Below the pieces are notes generated by a model. It did no database searches. It was not told where the DNA came from and saw only the letters and a program-made list of their open reading frames with translations. The position numbers and the translations under genes are program-made. This document shows, piece by piece, positions 17,010 to 25,284 of a DNA stretch of 64,000 nt (its first letter is position 1; each line of letters starts with the position of its first letter). The DNA is from Acidovorax sp. YS12 (GTDB lineage: Bacteria > Pseudomonadota > Gammaproteobacteria > Burkholderiales > Burkholderiaceae_C), in contig CP053915.1 in assembly GCA_021496925.1 (NCBI GenBank), positions 1,550,001 to 1,614,000 on the forward strand, given 5' to 3'.

Positions 17010-17741
17010 TCAACGGCACCACAAAGAGGGCTTGTAAACCAGATCCATCCACAGCGCCCACGCCGCAATGCCGAACAGCAAAAGGCCGGCCAAACGCGTG
17101 CCCCAGCTTCCGCGCCACTGGTTCAGGCGCGCACGCAACTGTCCCCACAGCAAAGGGCCGCCGACCAGCCACAGGCCACTGCCCACGGCAAAGCCCAGCA
17201 TCGACAACGCGCCCTGCAGCGGGCCATTGCTCAATGCGGCCACCAGCAGCGCCGAATAGAGCAAGCCGCACGGCATGAGTGCCCAGCCGACCCCGACCGC
17301 CAGCACGCCACCGGGCATGGCCACCAGGGGCTGCGCCCGCCGCCACACGGCCCTTCCCGCGCGCTCGACCCAAACGGGCTGGCGCGCCTGCAGCATCATC
17401 AGCAGCCCCCATGCCAACATGGCCACGTGCGTCAATGTCCAGACAGGGCGCAGCGACCATGCCTGCTGTGTCACCCAGGCCAGGCCCTCCATGGCAAAAG
17501 CGGCCAAAGCCCCTGCCAAGGCGTAACCCAGGAGCCGCCCGGCATGGAACAGAACCATCCGCCCGCTGACACCGGCCTTCTGGCCCCCGTGCCACTGAAT
17601 CACCTGCGGGGCTACCGCTGCGTCCTTGGAGGTGCGCCCCCCCGAAACCACGGCATGGCATGGTGCAGCGCACATGGCGAGGCAATGGGGCCCACCCGTG
17701 AGCCCCATGAGCAGGGCGGTCCAAACAAACGCAGCGTCCAC
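17010..17741 (-). CDS. TauE/SafE-like membrane protein of the cbb3 neighbourhood
   Basis: 243-aa inner-membrane protein with about six helices and the Cys/His-rich N-terminal motif GGPHCLAMCAAPCH (about residues 16-29) plus a second MPCGLLYSALL motif near 155. Such proteins, usually annotated sulfite exporter TauE/SafE or DsbD-like, are often next to hemN and cco genes and may take part in copper or thiol handling during oxidase assembly (inference). The start is GTG at 17741, 5 bases after the hemN stop, consistent with co-transcription with hemN. Confidence 0.75.
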   Translation of the reverse strand: MDAAFVWTALLMGLTGGPHCLAMCAAPCHAVVSGGRTSKDAAVAPQVIQWHGGQKAGVSGRMVLFHAGRLLGYALAGALAAFAMEGLAWVTQQAWSLRPVWTLTHVAMLAWGLLMMLQARQPVWVERAGRAVWRRAQPLVAMPGGVLAVGVGWALMPCGLLYSALLVAALSNGPLQGALSMLGFAVGSGLWLVGGPLLWGQLRARLNQWRGSWGTRLAGLLLFGIAAWALWMDLVYKPSLWCR

Positions 17742-17746
17742 GGACT

Positions 17747-19129
17747 TCAGATGATCCGCGAGAAGCGCGCGCGGTTGCGGTCAGCCTGGAGATAGCGGTC
17801 GAACACCATGGCGACGCCGCGCACGAAGAACCAGCCCAGGGCCGTGACCTCGATGCCTTCGTCGTTGACACGCACCAGCCCCTGGCCCTGCATTTCGCGC
17901 AGTTGCTCCAGCTCTACCGCGAAATACTGGCGAAAATCGATCAGCCAAGCCTGATCAACCGGCTCGAACAGGACTTCACCCTGGCACATCAGCGCCATGA
18001 TGACCGTGCGCCGCACCAGATCGTCGCGCGACAGCGCCAGACCCCGCACGACGGGCAGGCGCCCTTGGTCGATGAAGTCATAGTATTCCTCCAGGGTTTT
18101 GGCGTTCTGGCTGTAGGTTGCGCCAACACGGCCAATCGCTGACACGCCCAGTCCAATCAGGTCGCAGTCCGGCTGCGTGCTATAGCCCTGGAAGTTGCGA
18201 TGCAAGCGCCCCTGGCGCTTGGCGACGGCAAGCGCATCCTCGGGCAAGGCAAAGTGATCCATGCCCACGTAGACATAGCCCGCGCTCATGAACGCATCCA
18301 GGGAACGCGCCAGCATGCTCACCTTCGCCGATGCACCCGGCAACTCCGCAGTGATGATGCGCCGCTGGGCCTTGAAGCGCTCGGGCAGGTGGGCGTATGC
18401 ATACAGTGCGATACGGTCCGGCCGCAACTCGGCCACCTGGGCCAACGTGCGATCGAAGGACTCCGGCGTCTGGCGCGGCAAGCCATAAATCAGATCGACA
18501 TTGACCGACTCGAAACCCAGCCGGCGCGCGGCGGCAACCAGCTCGAACACCTGCTCTGCAGGCTGGATGCGGTGCACGGCCTTCTGCACTTCCGGATCGA
18601 AATCCTGCACGCCAAAACTCAGGCGGTTGAAGCCCAGCTCGGCCAGCAGCGCGAGGCGGTCCACCGTGACGGTGCGCGGATCGACCTCGATCGAATACTC
18701 GCCGCCAGGCGCCAGGGAGAAGCTGCGGCGCAGCATGCCCATGAGTTCCCGCAGCCCTTCGTCGGAAAGAAACGTGGGCGTCCCGCCGCCAAAGTGCAGC
18801 TGACTCACGACCTGCCCTTGGCCGCAGTGGGCCGTGTGCAAATCGATCTCCCGGGCCAGATAGCGAAGGTAAACCTCCGCGCGGTCATGGTGCTTGGTGA
18901 TGATTTTGTTGCACGCGCAGTAGTAGCACAGCGATTCGCAAAACGGGATATGCACATACAGCGACAAGGGCAATGCCTTGGCCGACGTGCCTAGCTTGCG
19001 CTGCTGCAGCGCCAGCGTGTACTCGTCCTGGCCAAAGGCCTCGACGAACCGGTCTGCGGTGGGATATGAGGTATAACGAGGCCCGGACACGTCAAAACGA
19101 CGCAGCAACTCGGGGGTGACAGCGGTCAT
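17747..19129 (-). CDS. hemN: Oxygen-independent coproporphyrinogen III oxidase
   Basis: 460-aa radical-SAM enzyme converting coproporphyrinogen III to protoporphyrinogen IX without O2. The 4Fe-4S motif is in HIPFCESLCYYCACNK (CxxxCxxC, about residues 62-73); HFGGGTPTFL, YSIEVDPRTV and GMDHFALPEDAL are typical HemN landmarks, and the length is normal. Divergent from fnr; a FNR-like site lies 54-67 bases upstream of the start, so anaerobic induction by FNR is likely. Confidence 0.94.
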   Translation of the reverse strand: MTAVTPELLRRFDVSGPRYTSYPTADRFVEAFGQDEYTLALQQRKLGTSAKALPLSLYVHIPFCESLCYYCACNKIITKHHDRAEVYLRYLAREIDLHTAHCGQGQVVSQLHFGGGTPTFLSDEGLRELMGMLRRSFSLAPGGEYSIEVDPRTVTVDRLALLAELGFNRLSFGVQDFDPEVQKAVHRIQPAEQVFELVAAARRLGFESVNVDLIYGLPRQTPESFDRTLAQVAELRPDRIALYAYAHLPERFKAQRRIITAELPGASAKVSMLARSLDAFMSAGYVYVGMDHFALPEDALAVAKRQGRLHRNFQGYSTQPDCDLIGLGVSAIGRVGATYSQNAKTLEEYYDFIDQGRLPVVRGLALSRDDLVRRTVIMALMCQGEVLFEPVDQAWLIDFRQYFAVELEQLREMQGQGLVRVNDEGIEVTALGWFFVRGVAMVFDRYLQADRNRARFSRII

Positions 19130-19182
19130 AGCGGGATTCCTTGCGTGCGAGGGTAATATGCCGTACCCTCAGGCTCAAGACC

Positions 19183-19196
19183 TTGACTTCAATCAA
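19183..19196. promoter_or_regulatory. FNR-type box between hemN and fnr
   Basis: TTGAC-TTCA-ATCAA, matching the FNR consensus TTGAT-N4-ATCAA at nine of ten fixed positions. It is 54 bases from the hemN start and about 120 from the fnr start. The spacing to hemN equals that of the ccoN site, suggesting activation of hemN and possible autoregulation of fnr. Confidence 0.75.
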
Positions 19197-19316
19197 TTCA
19201 AACCATCAACTCCCCCTGGGACAATTTGACGCACGTCAGTCATTTCCTGTCGGCCGACAATCCCGGGCTCACGCTGAAACGATTACGCCCCGGGCCAAGA
19301 ATCGGCCTTTGCCGAC

Positions 19317-20042
19317 ATGAATTTTCAATCCACCATCAAAGTTGCCTGTTCCAATTGCAATCTGCGAGAGTTGTGCATGCCCATGGGCTTGAACGACCAA
19401 CAGTTGCAGCGCATTGATGACATCGTTGCGACACGGCGCAAAATCAAGCGGGGCAGCACCTTGTTCCGCAACGGCGAATCCTTCGCCTCGCTCTACGCAA
19501 TCCGCACGGGTTTTTTCAAGACCTGCGTAGCCACCGAGGATGGACGCGATCAGGTGACGGGATTTCAGATGGCCGGAGAGATCATTGGCTTGGATGGAAT
19601 CGTCAACGACCACCATACCTGCGACGCCGTGGCGCTGGAAGATGCGGAAGTCTGCGTCATGCCTTTCGATCGCATCGAGGAGCTGTCACGCGAGGTGACC
19701 GCGCTGCAAAACCACGTGCACCGCATCATGAGCCGCGAAATCGTACGCGAGCATGGCGTGATGCTACTGCTTGGCAGCATGCGTGCCGAGGAGCGTCTGG
19801 CCGCGTTCCTGCTGAATCTCGTCCAGCGCCTGCACGCACGTGGTTTTTCCCAGTCCGAACTGGTACTGCGCATGACACGCGAGGAAATCGGCAGCTACCT
19901 CGGGCTGAAACTCGAAACCGTAAGCCGCACCTTCTCGAAATTCGTCGAGGATGGAACCGTGGAGGTCAAGCAACGCCACGTGAAAATCCTCAATACGGAT
20001 GCCCTCAGGCGTCTGGTGAACAACCAGCAACCCTGTCAGTGA
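19317..20042 (+). CDS. fnr: Fnr/Anr-type oxygen-sensing regulator
   Basis: 241-aa CRP/FNR regulator. N-terminal cysteines C11, C14 and C20 plus C113 (in AEVCVMPF) reproduce the C20-C23-C29-C122 spacing of E. coli FNR, so a 4Fe-4S oxygen sensor is expected. A cyclic-nucleotide-like fold follows, then a helix-turn-helix EEIGSYLGLKLETVSRTF with the E..SR recognition set for TTGAT half sites. Divergent from hemN with a FNR-type box between them, and upstream of a cbb3 oxidase cluster whose promoters carry the same box. Confidence 0.94.
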   Translation: MNFQSTIKVACSNCNLRELCMPMGLNDQQLQRIDDIVATRRKIKRGSTLFRNGESFASLYAIRTGFFKTCVATEDGRDQVTGFQMAGEIIGLDGIVNDHHTCDAVALEDAEVCVMPFDRIEELSREVTALQNHVHRIMSREIVREHGVMLLLGSMRAEERLAAFLLNLVQRLHARGFSQSELVLRMTREEIGSYLGLKLETVSRTFSKFVEDGTVEVKQRHVKILNTDALRRLVNNQQPCQ

Positions 20043-20080
20043 TGGCTCTCCGGCGCACGCCGGAAAGCCATCCAGGCCCC

Positions 20081-20362
20081 TCAGGGTGAACGAGGCTGAT
20101 CTTCCGCCGGAGTGGCGGCGTGGTTTCGGCCCGCAATGGCAGGGGCAAGGCTCTGCTCTGGTTGCGCCAGTGTCTTGTTGATTTCAACGCCCCGGCGATA
20201 GTAGTCCTCTGCTACCACGGGGTCCGGGCGGCTCATGGCCAGCCACAGGGTCACGAATCCTGCGACCACCACGATGGCAGGACCGGCAATCAGCATCCAT
20301 ACATGGCCAAACTTCCACCATGGCTGAGCCTGGGGAGTCGTACCGGAAGAGGCTGTGGTCAT
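20081..20362 (-). CDS. ccoH: FixH-like small membrane protein
   Basis: 93 aa with one transmembrane helix (about residues 23-45) followed by AMSRPDPVVAEDYYRRGVEINK, a conserved start of FixH/CcoH proteins. It is shorter than classical FixH (~150 aa), lacking most of the periplasmic domain. It lies 39 bases after ccoG on the same strand, last gene of the cco cluster. Probably assists cbb3 oxidase assembly with CcoG, CcoI and CcoS; the symbol is used by homology and position. Confidence 0.75.
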   Translation of the reverse strand: MTTASSGTTPQAQPWWKFGHVWMLIAGPAIVVVAGFVTLWLAMSRPDPVVAEDYYRRGVEINKTLAQPEQSLAPAIAGRNHAATPAEDQPRSP

Positions 20363-20401
20363 ATGTATAAGCTCCTTTGCAATCCAGCGGATCCCTTGCC
20401 C

Positions 20402-21844
20402 TCAGCGAGGCACCAGGAACACCGCTTTTTCCTGAACATGGGCACGCTTTTCGCCCAGTGACTCAATGTCGAAATGCACCGTGTGCGATCCCGCCGGCGC
20501 AGCACCATAGGGAATCTGCAAGCGTACAGCGACCCAGCGCGACTGTGCAGGCTCGATCTCGATTTCCGACTCCGACGCCACCTCGATGCCTTCAAGGCCC
20601 TGTGCACTGATGCGATAGCGCTGAGGCGCCTCCGTCGCATTCATGATCTGGAGACGATAGACATTCTCCAGCCGCCCGCCCGCAACGATACGCGAAAGCG
20701 CTGCACGGTCACGCACCACATCCACCTTGAGCGGAGTACGTGCCATGAGACTGAACACCATGGCCACACTGATGCCTAGCAGCACTGTGGAATAGACCAG
20801 CACCCTGGGCCGCAGCACCCGGCGCAGCATCTGGCGGCTCGTCCAACCTTGTGCCACTCCGTTCTGCGTGGTGTAACGTATCAACCCACGCGGGTACTTC
20901 ATCTTGTCCATCACGGTATTGCACGCATCCACGCACAGCCCGCAGCCTATGCAGTCATATTGCAGGCCATGGCGGATGTCGATTCCCGTGGGGCACACCT
21001 GCACGCACAGGGAGCAGTCAATACAGTCGCCCAGGCCTTGCGCCTTGTGATCGATGCTCTTGTTGCGTGGCGCACGCGGCTCCCCACGCACAGGGTCGTA
21101 GCTCACCACCAGCGTGTCCTTGTCGAACATCGCACTCTGGAAGCGCGCATAAGGGCACATGTACTTGCACACCTGCTCCCGCAGGAAGCCGGCATTGCCG
21201 TACGTGGCGAACCCGTAGAAAAACACCCAGAAAATCTGCCAGGAGCCCTGGAAGGCCAGAAGTTCTCCTGCAAGCTGGCGAATCGGGACAAAGTAGCCCA
21301 CGAAGGTAAAGCCAGTCCACAGCGAAACAGCTATCCAAAGAAATTGCTTGAGTGATTTCTTGCGGATTTTCTCGAACGTCCAGCCCCCGTTGTCGAGGCG
21401 CATGCGGGCACTGCGGTCTCCTTCGACCTTGTGCTCGATCCACATGAATATCTCGGTGTAGACCGTCTGCGGACACGAGAAACCACACCACAAGCGCCCG
21501 GCTACCGCCGTGAACAAAAAAAGGGCCAGTGCCGAAATGATCAGCAGGCCAGTGAGGTAGATGAAATCCTGCGGATAGAGAACCAGGCCGAAGAGGTAGA
21601 AGCGCTTCGCGTCCAGGTCGAACAGCACCGACTGCCGCTGCCCCCACTCAAGCCATGGCAGGCCATAGAACACCAGCTGGGTCAGGAACACCAGAATCCA
21701 TCGCCAGCGCGCAAATACGCCACTGATGGAACGTGGATAGACCTTTTTCTGCGCTTCGTAAAAAGAAGCAGCTGCCCCGTCTTTGGACGGGTCAGCAGGG
21801 GTGATGGGGATGACTTTACGAGGCTTCCCGGAAGGGGTTGTCAT
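20402..21844 (-). CDS. ccoG: Cytochrome c oxidase accessory protein CcoG (FixG/RdxA)
   Basis: 480-aa membrane ferredoxin-like protein with an N-terminal cytoplasmic stretch, about five helices, two 4Fe-4S motifs (CIDCSLCVQVCP and CIGCGLCVDACN, about residues 255-295) and a C-terminal IgG-like domain. CcoG reduces Cu(II) for delivery to the CuB site of cbb3 oxidases. Start at ATG 21844; a longer start would extend into the terminator region. A strong hairpin terminator at 21873-21902 separates it from ccoP, so expression may depend on read-through or a very compact promoter. Confidence 0.92.
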   Translation of the reverse strand: MTTPSGKPRKVIPITPADPSKDGAAASFYEAQKKVYPRSISGVFARWRWILVFLTQLVFYGLPWLEWGQRQSVLFDLDAKRFYLFGLVLYPQDFIYLTGLLIISALALFLFTAVAGRLWCGFSCPQTVYTEIFMWIEHKVEGDRSARMRLDNGGWTFEKIRKKSLKQFLWIAVSLWTGFTFVGYFVPIRQLAGELLAFQGSWQIFWVFFYGFATYGNAGFLREQVCKYMCPYARFQSAMFDKDTLVVSYDPVRGEPRAPRNKSIDHKAQGLGDCIDCSLCVQVCPTGIDIRHGLQYDCIGCGLCVDACNTVMDKMKYPRGLIRYTTQNGVAQGWTSRQMLRRVLRPRVLVYSTVLLGISVAMVFSLMARTPLKVDVVRDRAALSRIVAGGRLENVYRLQIMNATEAPQRYRISAQGLEGIEVASESEIEIEPAQSRWVAVRLQIPYGAAPAGSHTVHFDIESLGEKRAHVQEKAVFLVPR

Positions 21845-21872
21845 GAACTCAGAACAAATCGTGGGGCGAAAC

Positions 21873-21902
21873 AAAAAGGCGGCACCTGGGTGCCGCCTTT
21901 TT
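21873..21902 (-). terminator. Rho-independent terminator after ccoNOQP
   Basis: Perfect inverted repeat GGCGGCACC / GGTGCCGCC flanked by A5 and T5, so it can terminate in both directions. It begins 3 bases after the ccoP stop and ends 29 bases before the ccoG start. Confidence 0.9.
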
Positions 21903-21904
21903 GT

Positions 21905-22819
21905 TTACCGGGCTGCGCCCGGCTTATTCGACAGGCCCCAAACGTAGGCCGTCAGGACGTTGATCTGCGCATCGGTCAATTTACCTTCCTGCGCCGGCAT
22001 TTCGTTGGTTTTGCCGTTATTGATCATGGCGATGATAGCGTTTTCACCCCAGCCATGCAGCCAAATGTCATCGGTCAGATTAGGGGCACCCAGGGCTTGA
22101 TTGCCCTTGCCATCCATGCCGTGACAAGCCGCGCAGGCACCGAACTTTTCCTTGCCCAGCGACGCGCGCAGCGAATCATGGGGGCTGCCAGACAGGCTCA
22201 GCACATACTGGGCCAAGTTGCGCACATCCTCGGGAGAGCCCACTGCCGCAGCCATGGGAGGCATGACGCCCACGCGGCCCTTGGTGATGGTCTCATGGAT
22301 CTTGTCGGGCGTACCGCCGTGCAGCCAGTCACCATCGCTCAGGTTCGGAAAACCCTTGCTGCCGCGCGCGTCGGAACCATGGCACTGCGCGCAGTTGTTC
22401 ATGAACAAGCGCTCGCCGATAGCCATGGCCTGTGCATCACCAGCCATGTCCTCGGGCTTCATGCTGGCAAAGCGTGCATACATCGGCTCGAGTTCCTTGT
22501 TGGCCTTGTTCACCTCGCTATCGTACTGATCAAGCTGCGTCCAGCCCAGCTTGCCGCCATAGCTGCCCAGCCCCGGGTAGACCGCCAGGTAGCCCAAACC
22601 GAAGACGGAAGTGATGACGAACAGCCACATCCACCAGCGGGGCATGGGGTTGTTCATCTCCATCAGGTCGCCATCCCAGACGTGGCCTGTGGTGTTGTCG
22701 GCAGTCGACTCGACTTTCTTGCGCGCCGTGATCCACAGCAGCAACAGACAACCAAAGATGCCCAGAAGGGTCAGCGCGGTCACATAAATCGACCAGAAAT
22801 TACTAGTGAAGTCACTCAT
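21905..22819 (-). CDS. ccoP: cbb3 oxidase subunit III, di-haem cytochrome c
   Basis: 304 aa. Two N-terminal helices (about residues 8-30 and 61-80), then two cytochrome c domains with haem-binding CAQCH (about 143-147) and CAACH (about 228-232) and downstream axial Met segments (GVMPPM, NEMPAQ). It carries electrons from soluble cytochrome c to CcoO. The stop is followed directly by a strong terminator, making it the last gene of ccoNOQP. Length and two-haem layout are typical. Confidence 0.95.
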   Translation of the reverse strand: MSDFTSNFWSIYVTALTLLGIFGCLLLLWITARKKVESTADNTTGHVWDGDLMEMNNPMPRWWMWLFVITSVFGLGYLAVYPGLGSYGGKLGWTQLDQYDSEVNKANKELEPMYARFASMKPEDMAGDAQAMAIGERLFMNNCAQCHGSDARGSKGFPNLSDGDWLHGGTPDKIHETITKGRVGVMPPMAAAVGSPEDVRNLAQYVLSLSGSPHDSLRASLGKEKFGACAACHGMDGKGNQALGAPNLTDDIWLHGWGENAIIAMINNGKTNEMPAQEGKLTDAQINVLTAYVWGLSNKPGAAR

Positions 22820-22843
22820 GGGGTGTTCTCATTCCGGTTGAAC

Positions 22844-22981
22844 TCAGTCCTGCTCGAAAGGCAGTTGCGCGGCTTCGTCGAAACGTGCCTTGTTGCGGCG
22901 CGAGTACGCCCACACCCAGATGCCCACAAAACAGGCAAACGAGACGAGGGTGACCGTGATACGCATGGTGGTGATGTCCAT
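22844..22981 (-). CDS. ccoQ: cbb3 oxidase subunit IV
   Basis: 45-aa protein, MDITTMRITV followed by one transmembrane helix (VSFACFVGIWVWAYS) and a charged tail ending PFEQD. This is the size and topology of CcoQ/FixQ, which stabilises the oxidase against oxygen. It lies between ccoO and ccoP (11 and 24 bases away), in the invariant ccoNOQP order. Confidence 0.9.
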   Translation of the reverse strand: MDITTMRITVTLVSFACFVGIWVWAYSRRNKARFDEAAQLPFEQD

Positions 22982-22992
22982 GGCGGCTCCTC

Positions 22993-23622
22993 TTACTTGA
23001 GCGCACGGCCCATGCTCTGGAGGTAGGCGATAAGGGCTTCCAGTTCGGTCTTGCCCTTGACCTCTTCGGCTGCAGCAGCGATCTGCTCGTCGGTGTAAGG
23101 CACACCCACGGTACGCAGCGCGCTCATGCGCGGCGCCATTCCGGCGGCATCCACCGTGGCCTTCTCCAGCCAGGGGTATGCGGGCATGTTGGACTCGGGC
23201 ACCACGTCACGCGGATTGATCAGGTGGATACGATGCCATTCATCGCTGTACTTGCCGCCGACACGGTGCAGATCGGGGCCAGTGCGCTTGGAGCCCCACT
23301 GGAACGGGTGGTCGTAGACGAACTCACCCGCGACCGAGTAGTGGCCATAGCGCAGCGTCTCGGCACGGAAGGGACGAATCATCTGCGAGTGGCAGTTGTA
23401 GCAACCCTCGCGCAGATACACGTCACGGCCAGCGAGTTGCAAAGCCGTGTAGGGCTTCAGCCCCTGGACGGGCTCGGTGGTGGACTTCTGGAAGAACAGA
23501 GGGACGATCTCGGCCAAACCGCCGACAGCCACCACCAGCACGATCAGAACGATCATGAGGAAGTTGCTGGTTTCCACCTTCTCGTGGCTAAAGCCGGTCG
23601 CTGTGTTGTTATGTTGGGACAT
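22993..23622 (-). CDS. ccoO: cbb3 oxidase subunit II, mono-haem cytochrome c
   Basis: 209 aa. One N-terminal helix (about residues 20-44), haem motif CYNCH (about 73-77) and the conserved surroundings YLREGCYNCHSQMIRPFRAE and HLINPRDVVPESNMPAYPWL, whose Met is the likely axial ligand. It links CcoP to the CcoN active site. It is 18 bases downstream of ccoN and 11 bases upstream of ccoQ. Confidence 0.95.
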   Translation of the reverse strand: MSQHNNTATGFSHEKVETSNFLMIVLIVLVVAVGGLAEIVPLFFQKSTTEPVQGLKPYTALQLAGRDVYLREGCYNCHSQMIRPFRAETLRYGHYSVAGEFVYDHPFQWGSKRTGPDLHRVGGKYSDEWHRIHLINPRDVVPESNMPAYPWLEKATVDAAGMAPRMSALRTVGVPYTDEQIAAAAEEVKGKTELEALIAYLQSMGRALK

Positions 23623-23640
23623 GTAATGCTCTCCTCGGGT

Positions 23641-25083
23641 TCAGGCGTGGGCCGGATTCACCGCCGGGATGGCGACCTTGACCGAACGGCCGGAAATGGC
23701 AGTCATCCAGACGTTCCAGGCCATGATGCACATGCCGCCCAGGAACAACAGGCCACCCAGTACGCGGATCACGTAGAAGGGATAGGTCGCCTTCACGCTC
23801 TCGACGAAGGTGTAGGTCAGGGTGCCATCGGGGTTGATGGCACGCCACATCAGGCCCTGCATCACACCGGCGATCCACATCGCGGCGATGTAGAGCACGA
23901 TGCCGATCGTCGCCAGCCAGAAGTGCAGCTCGATGGCCTTGATGGAATGCATCTTCTCGCGGCCGAACAGGCGCGGCACGAGGTAATACAGCGAGCCCAT
24001 GGTGATCAGGCCCACCCAACCCAGGGCACCGGAGTGCACGTGGCCCACGGTCCAGTCGGTGTAGTGGCTCAGTGCGTTCACCGTCTTGATCGACATCATC
24101 GGGCCTTCGAACGTGGACATGCCGTAGAACGACAGGGACACGATCAGGAAGCGCAGGATGGGGTCGTCACGCAGCTTGTGCCATGCGCCCGACAGGGTCA
24201 TGATGCCGTTGATCATGCCGCCCCAGCTGGGAGCCAGCAGGATCAGGGAGAAGACCATGCCCACGGACTGCGTCCAGTCCGGCAGCGCCGTGTAGTGCAG
24301 GTGGTGGGGGCCGGCCCACATGTACGTGAAGATCAGCGCCCAGAAGTGCACGATCGACAGGCGATACGAGTACACCGGACGGCCTGCCTGCTTGGGGATG
24401 AAGTAGTACATCATGCCCAGGAAGCCTGCGGTCAGGAAGAAGCCCACGGCATTGTGACCATACCACCACTGCACCATGGCATCCTGCACACCGGCGTAAG
24501 CCGAGTAGCTCTTCATGAAGCTCACCGGGATGGCGGCGCTGTTGACAATGTGCAGCAGGGCCACAGCCAGGATGAAGCCGCCGTAGAACCAGTTGGCCAC
24601 GTAGATGTGCTTGACCTTGCGGGTGCCCACCGTGCCGAAGAACACGATGGCGTACGACACCCAGACCAGTGCGATCAGGATATCGATGGGCCATTCGAGT
24701 TCAGCGTACTCCTTGCCGCTGGTGTAGCCCAGCGGCAGGCTGATGGCGGCCGCCACGATGACGAGCTGCCAGCCCCAGAACGTGAATGCTGCCAGGGGGC
24801 CTGCGAACAGGCGCGTCTGGCAAGTGCGCTGAACCACGTAGTAGCTCGTGGCGAACAGCGCGCTGCCGCCGAATGCGAAGATCACTGCGTTGGTATGCAA
24901 CGGACGCAGTCGGCCATAGCTGAGCCATGGAATGCCGAAGTTGAGTTCGGGCCACGCAAGCTGTGCGGCGATAAATACGCCCACCAGCATGCCAACCACC
25001 CCCCATACCACGGCCATGATAGAAAACTGGCGCACTACCGTGTCGTTGTAATGCGCAGCTACATTTGTACTTGGTGAATCCAT
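23641..25083 (-). CDS. ccoN: cbb3 oxidase catalytic subunit I
   Basis: 480-aa haem-copper oxidase subunit with about 12 helices. Conserved histidine segments include RPLHTNAVIFAFGGSAL, VQWWYGHNAVGFFLTAGFLG, YRLSIVHFWALIFTYMWAGPHHLHYTALPDW and TDWTVGHVHSGALGW, supplying the haem b, haem b3 and CuB ligands. Start at ATG 25083; longer reading starts run into the ccoS-overlapping promoter. A FNR-type box lies 54-67 bases upstream, so the high-affinity oxidase is expected to be induced at low oxygen. Confidence 0.96.
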   Translation of the reverse strand: MDSPSTNVAAHYNDTVVRQFSIMAVVWGVVGMLVGVFIAAQLAWPELNFGIPWLSYGRLRPLHTNAVIFAFGGSALFATSYYVVQRTCQTRLFAGPLAAFTFWGWQLVIVAAAISLPLGYTSGKEYAELEWPIDILIALVWVSYAIVFFGTVGTRKVKHIYVANWFYGGFILAVALLHIVNSAAIPVSFMKSYSAYAGVQDAMVQWWYGHNAVGFFLTAGFLGMMYYFIPKQAGRPVYSYRLSIVHFWALIFTYMWAGPHHLHYTALPDWTQSVGMVFSLILLAPSWGGMINGIMTLSGAWHKLRDDPILRFLIVSLSFYGMSTFEGPMMSIKTVNALSHYTDWTVGHVHSGALGWVGLITMGSLYYLVPRLFGREKMHSIKAIELHFWLATIGIVLYIAAMWIAGVMQGLMWRAINPDGTLTYTFVESVKATYPFYVIRVLGGLLFLGGMCIMAWNVWMTAISGRSVKVAIPAVNPAHA

Positions 25084-25136
25084 CGGGTACCTCTTTGATT
25101 GCAGCAAAAATGTTATTGAGCTAGGGCAAGATCGGG

Positions 25137-25150
25137 TTGACACACATCAA
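25137..25150 (-). promoter_or_regulatory. FNR-type box upstream of ccoNOQP
   Basis: TTGAC-ACAC-ATCAA on the plus strand, nine of ten fixed FNR positions. It is 54 bases upstream of the ccoN start and overlaps the final codons and stop of ccoS (25147-25149). A centre near 25143.5 would suit class-II activation with a start site about 41 bases downstream. Confidence 0.8.
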
Positions 25151-25284
25151 CCGTCTCGCAGAATGCGCTCTCCCTCTTGTTCGACGCCTTCGAATTGCCC
25201 TCGGTAAACCGCCCACCACAGGGCCAAGAGGATCAAAAGCACCAACACCACGGACAAGGGAACCAGCAGATACAGGATGTCCAT
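25147..25284 (-). CDS. ccoS: cbb3 oxidase maturation protein CcoS
   Basis: 45-aa membrane protein, MDILYLLVPLSVVLVLLILL, then ALWWAVYRGQFEGVE and a charged end. It matches CcoS (FixS), needed to insert haem and copper into cbb3 oxidase. The ATG shares a base with the ccoI stop (TGATG), so it is coupled to ccoI. Its last codons coincide with the FNR box of ccoN, leaving only 63 bases between the two coding regions. Confidence 0.9.
   Translation of the reverse strand: MDILYLLVPLSVVLVLLILLALWWAVYRGQFEGVEQEGERILRDG

Noticed and set aside
17010..17741. CcoH/FixH or copper chaperone assignment for the TauE-like protein
   Set aside because: No FixH domain; the Cys/His N-terminal motif and multiple helices fit TauE/DsbD-like proteins, so a copper role is only inferred.
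20044..20069. Terminator after fnr
   Set aside because: A stem (TCCGGCG/CGCCGGA) exists but no U tract follows; evidence too weak to list.
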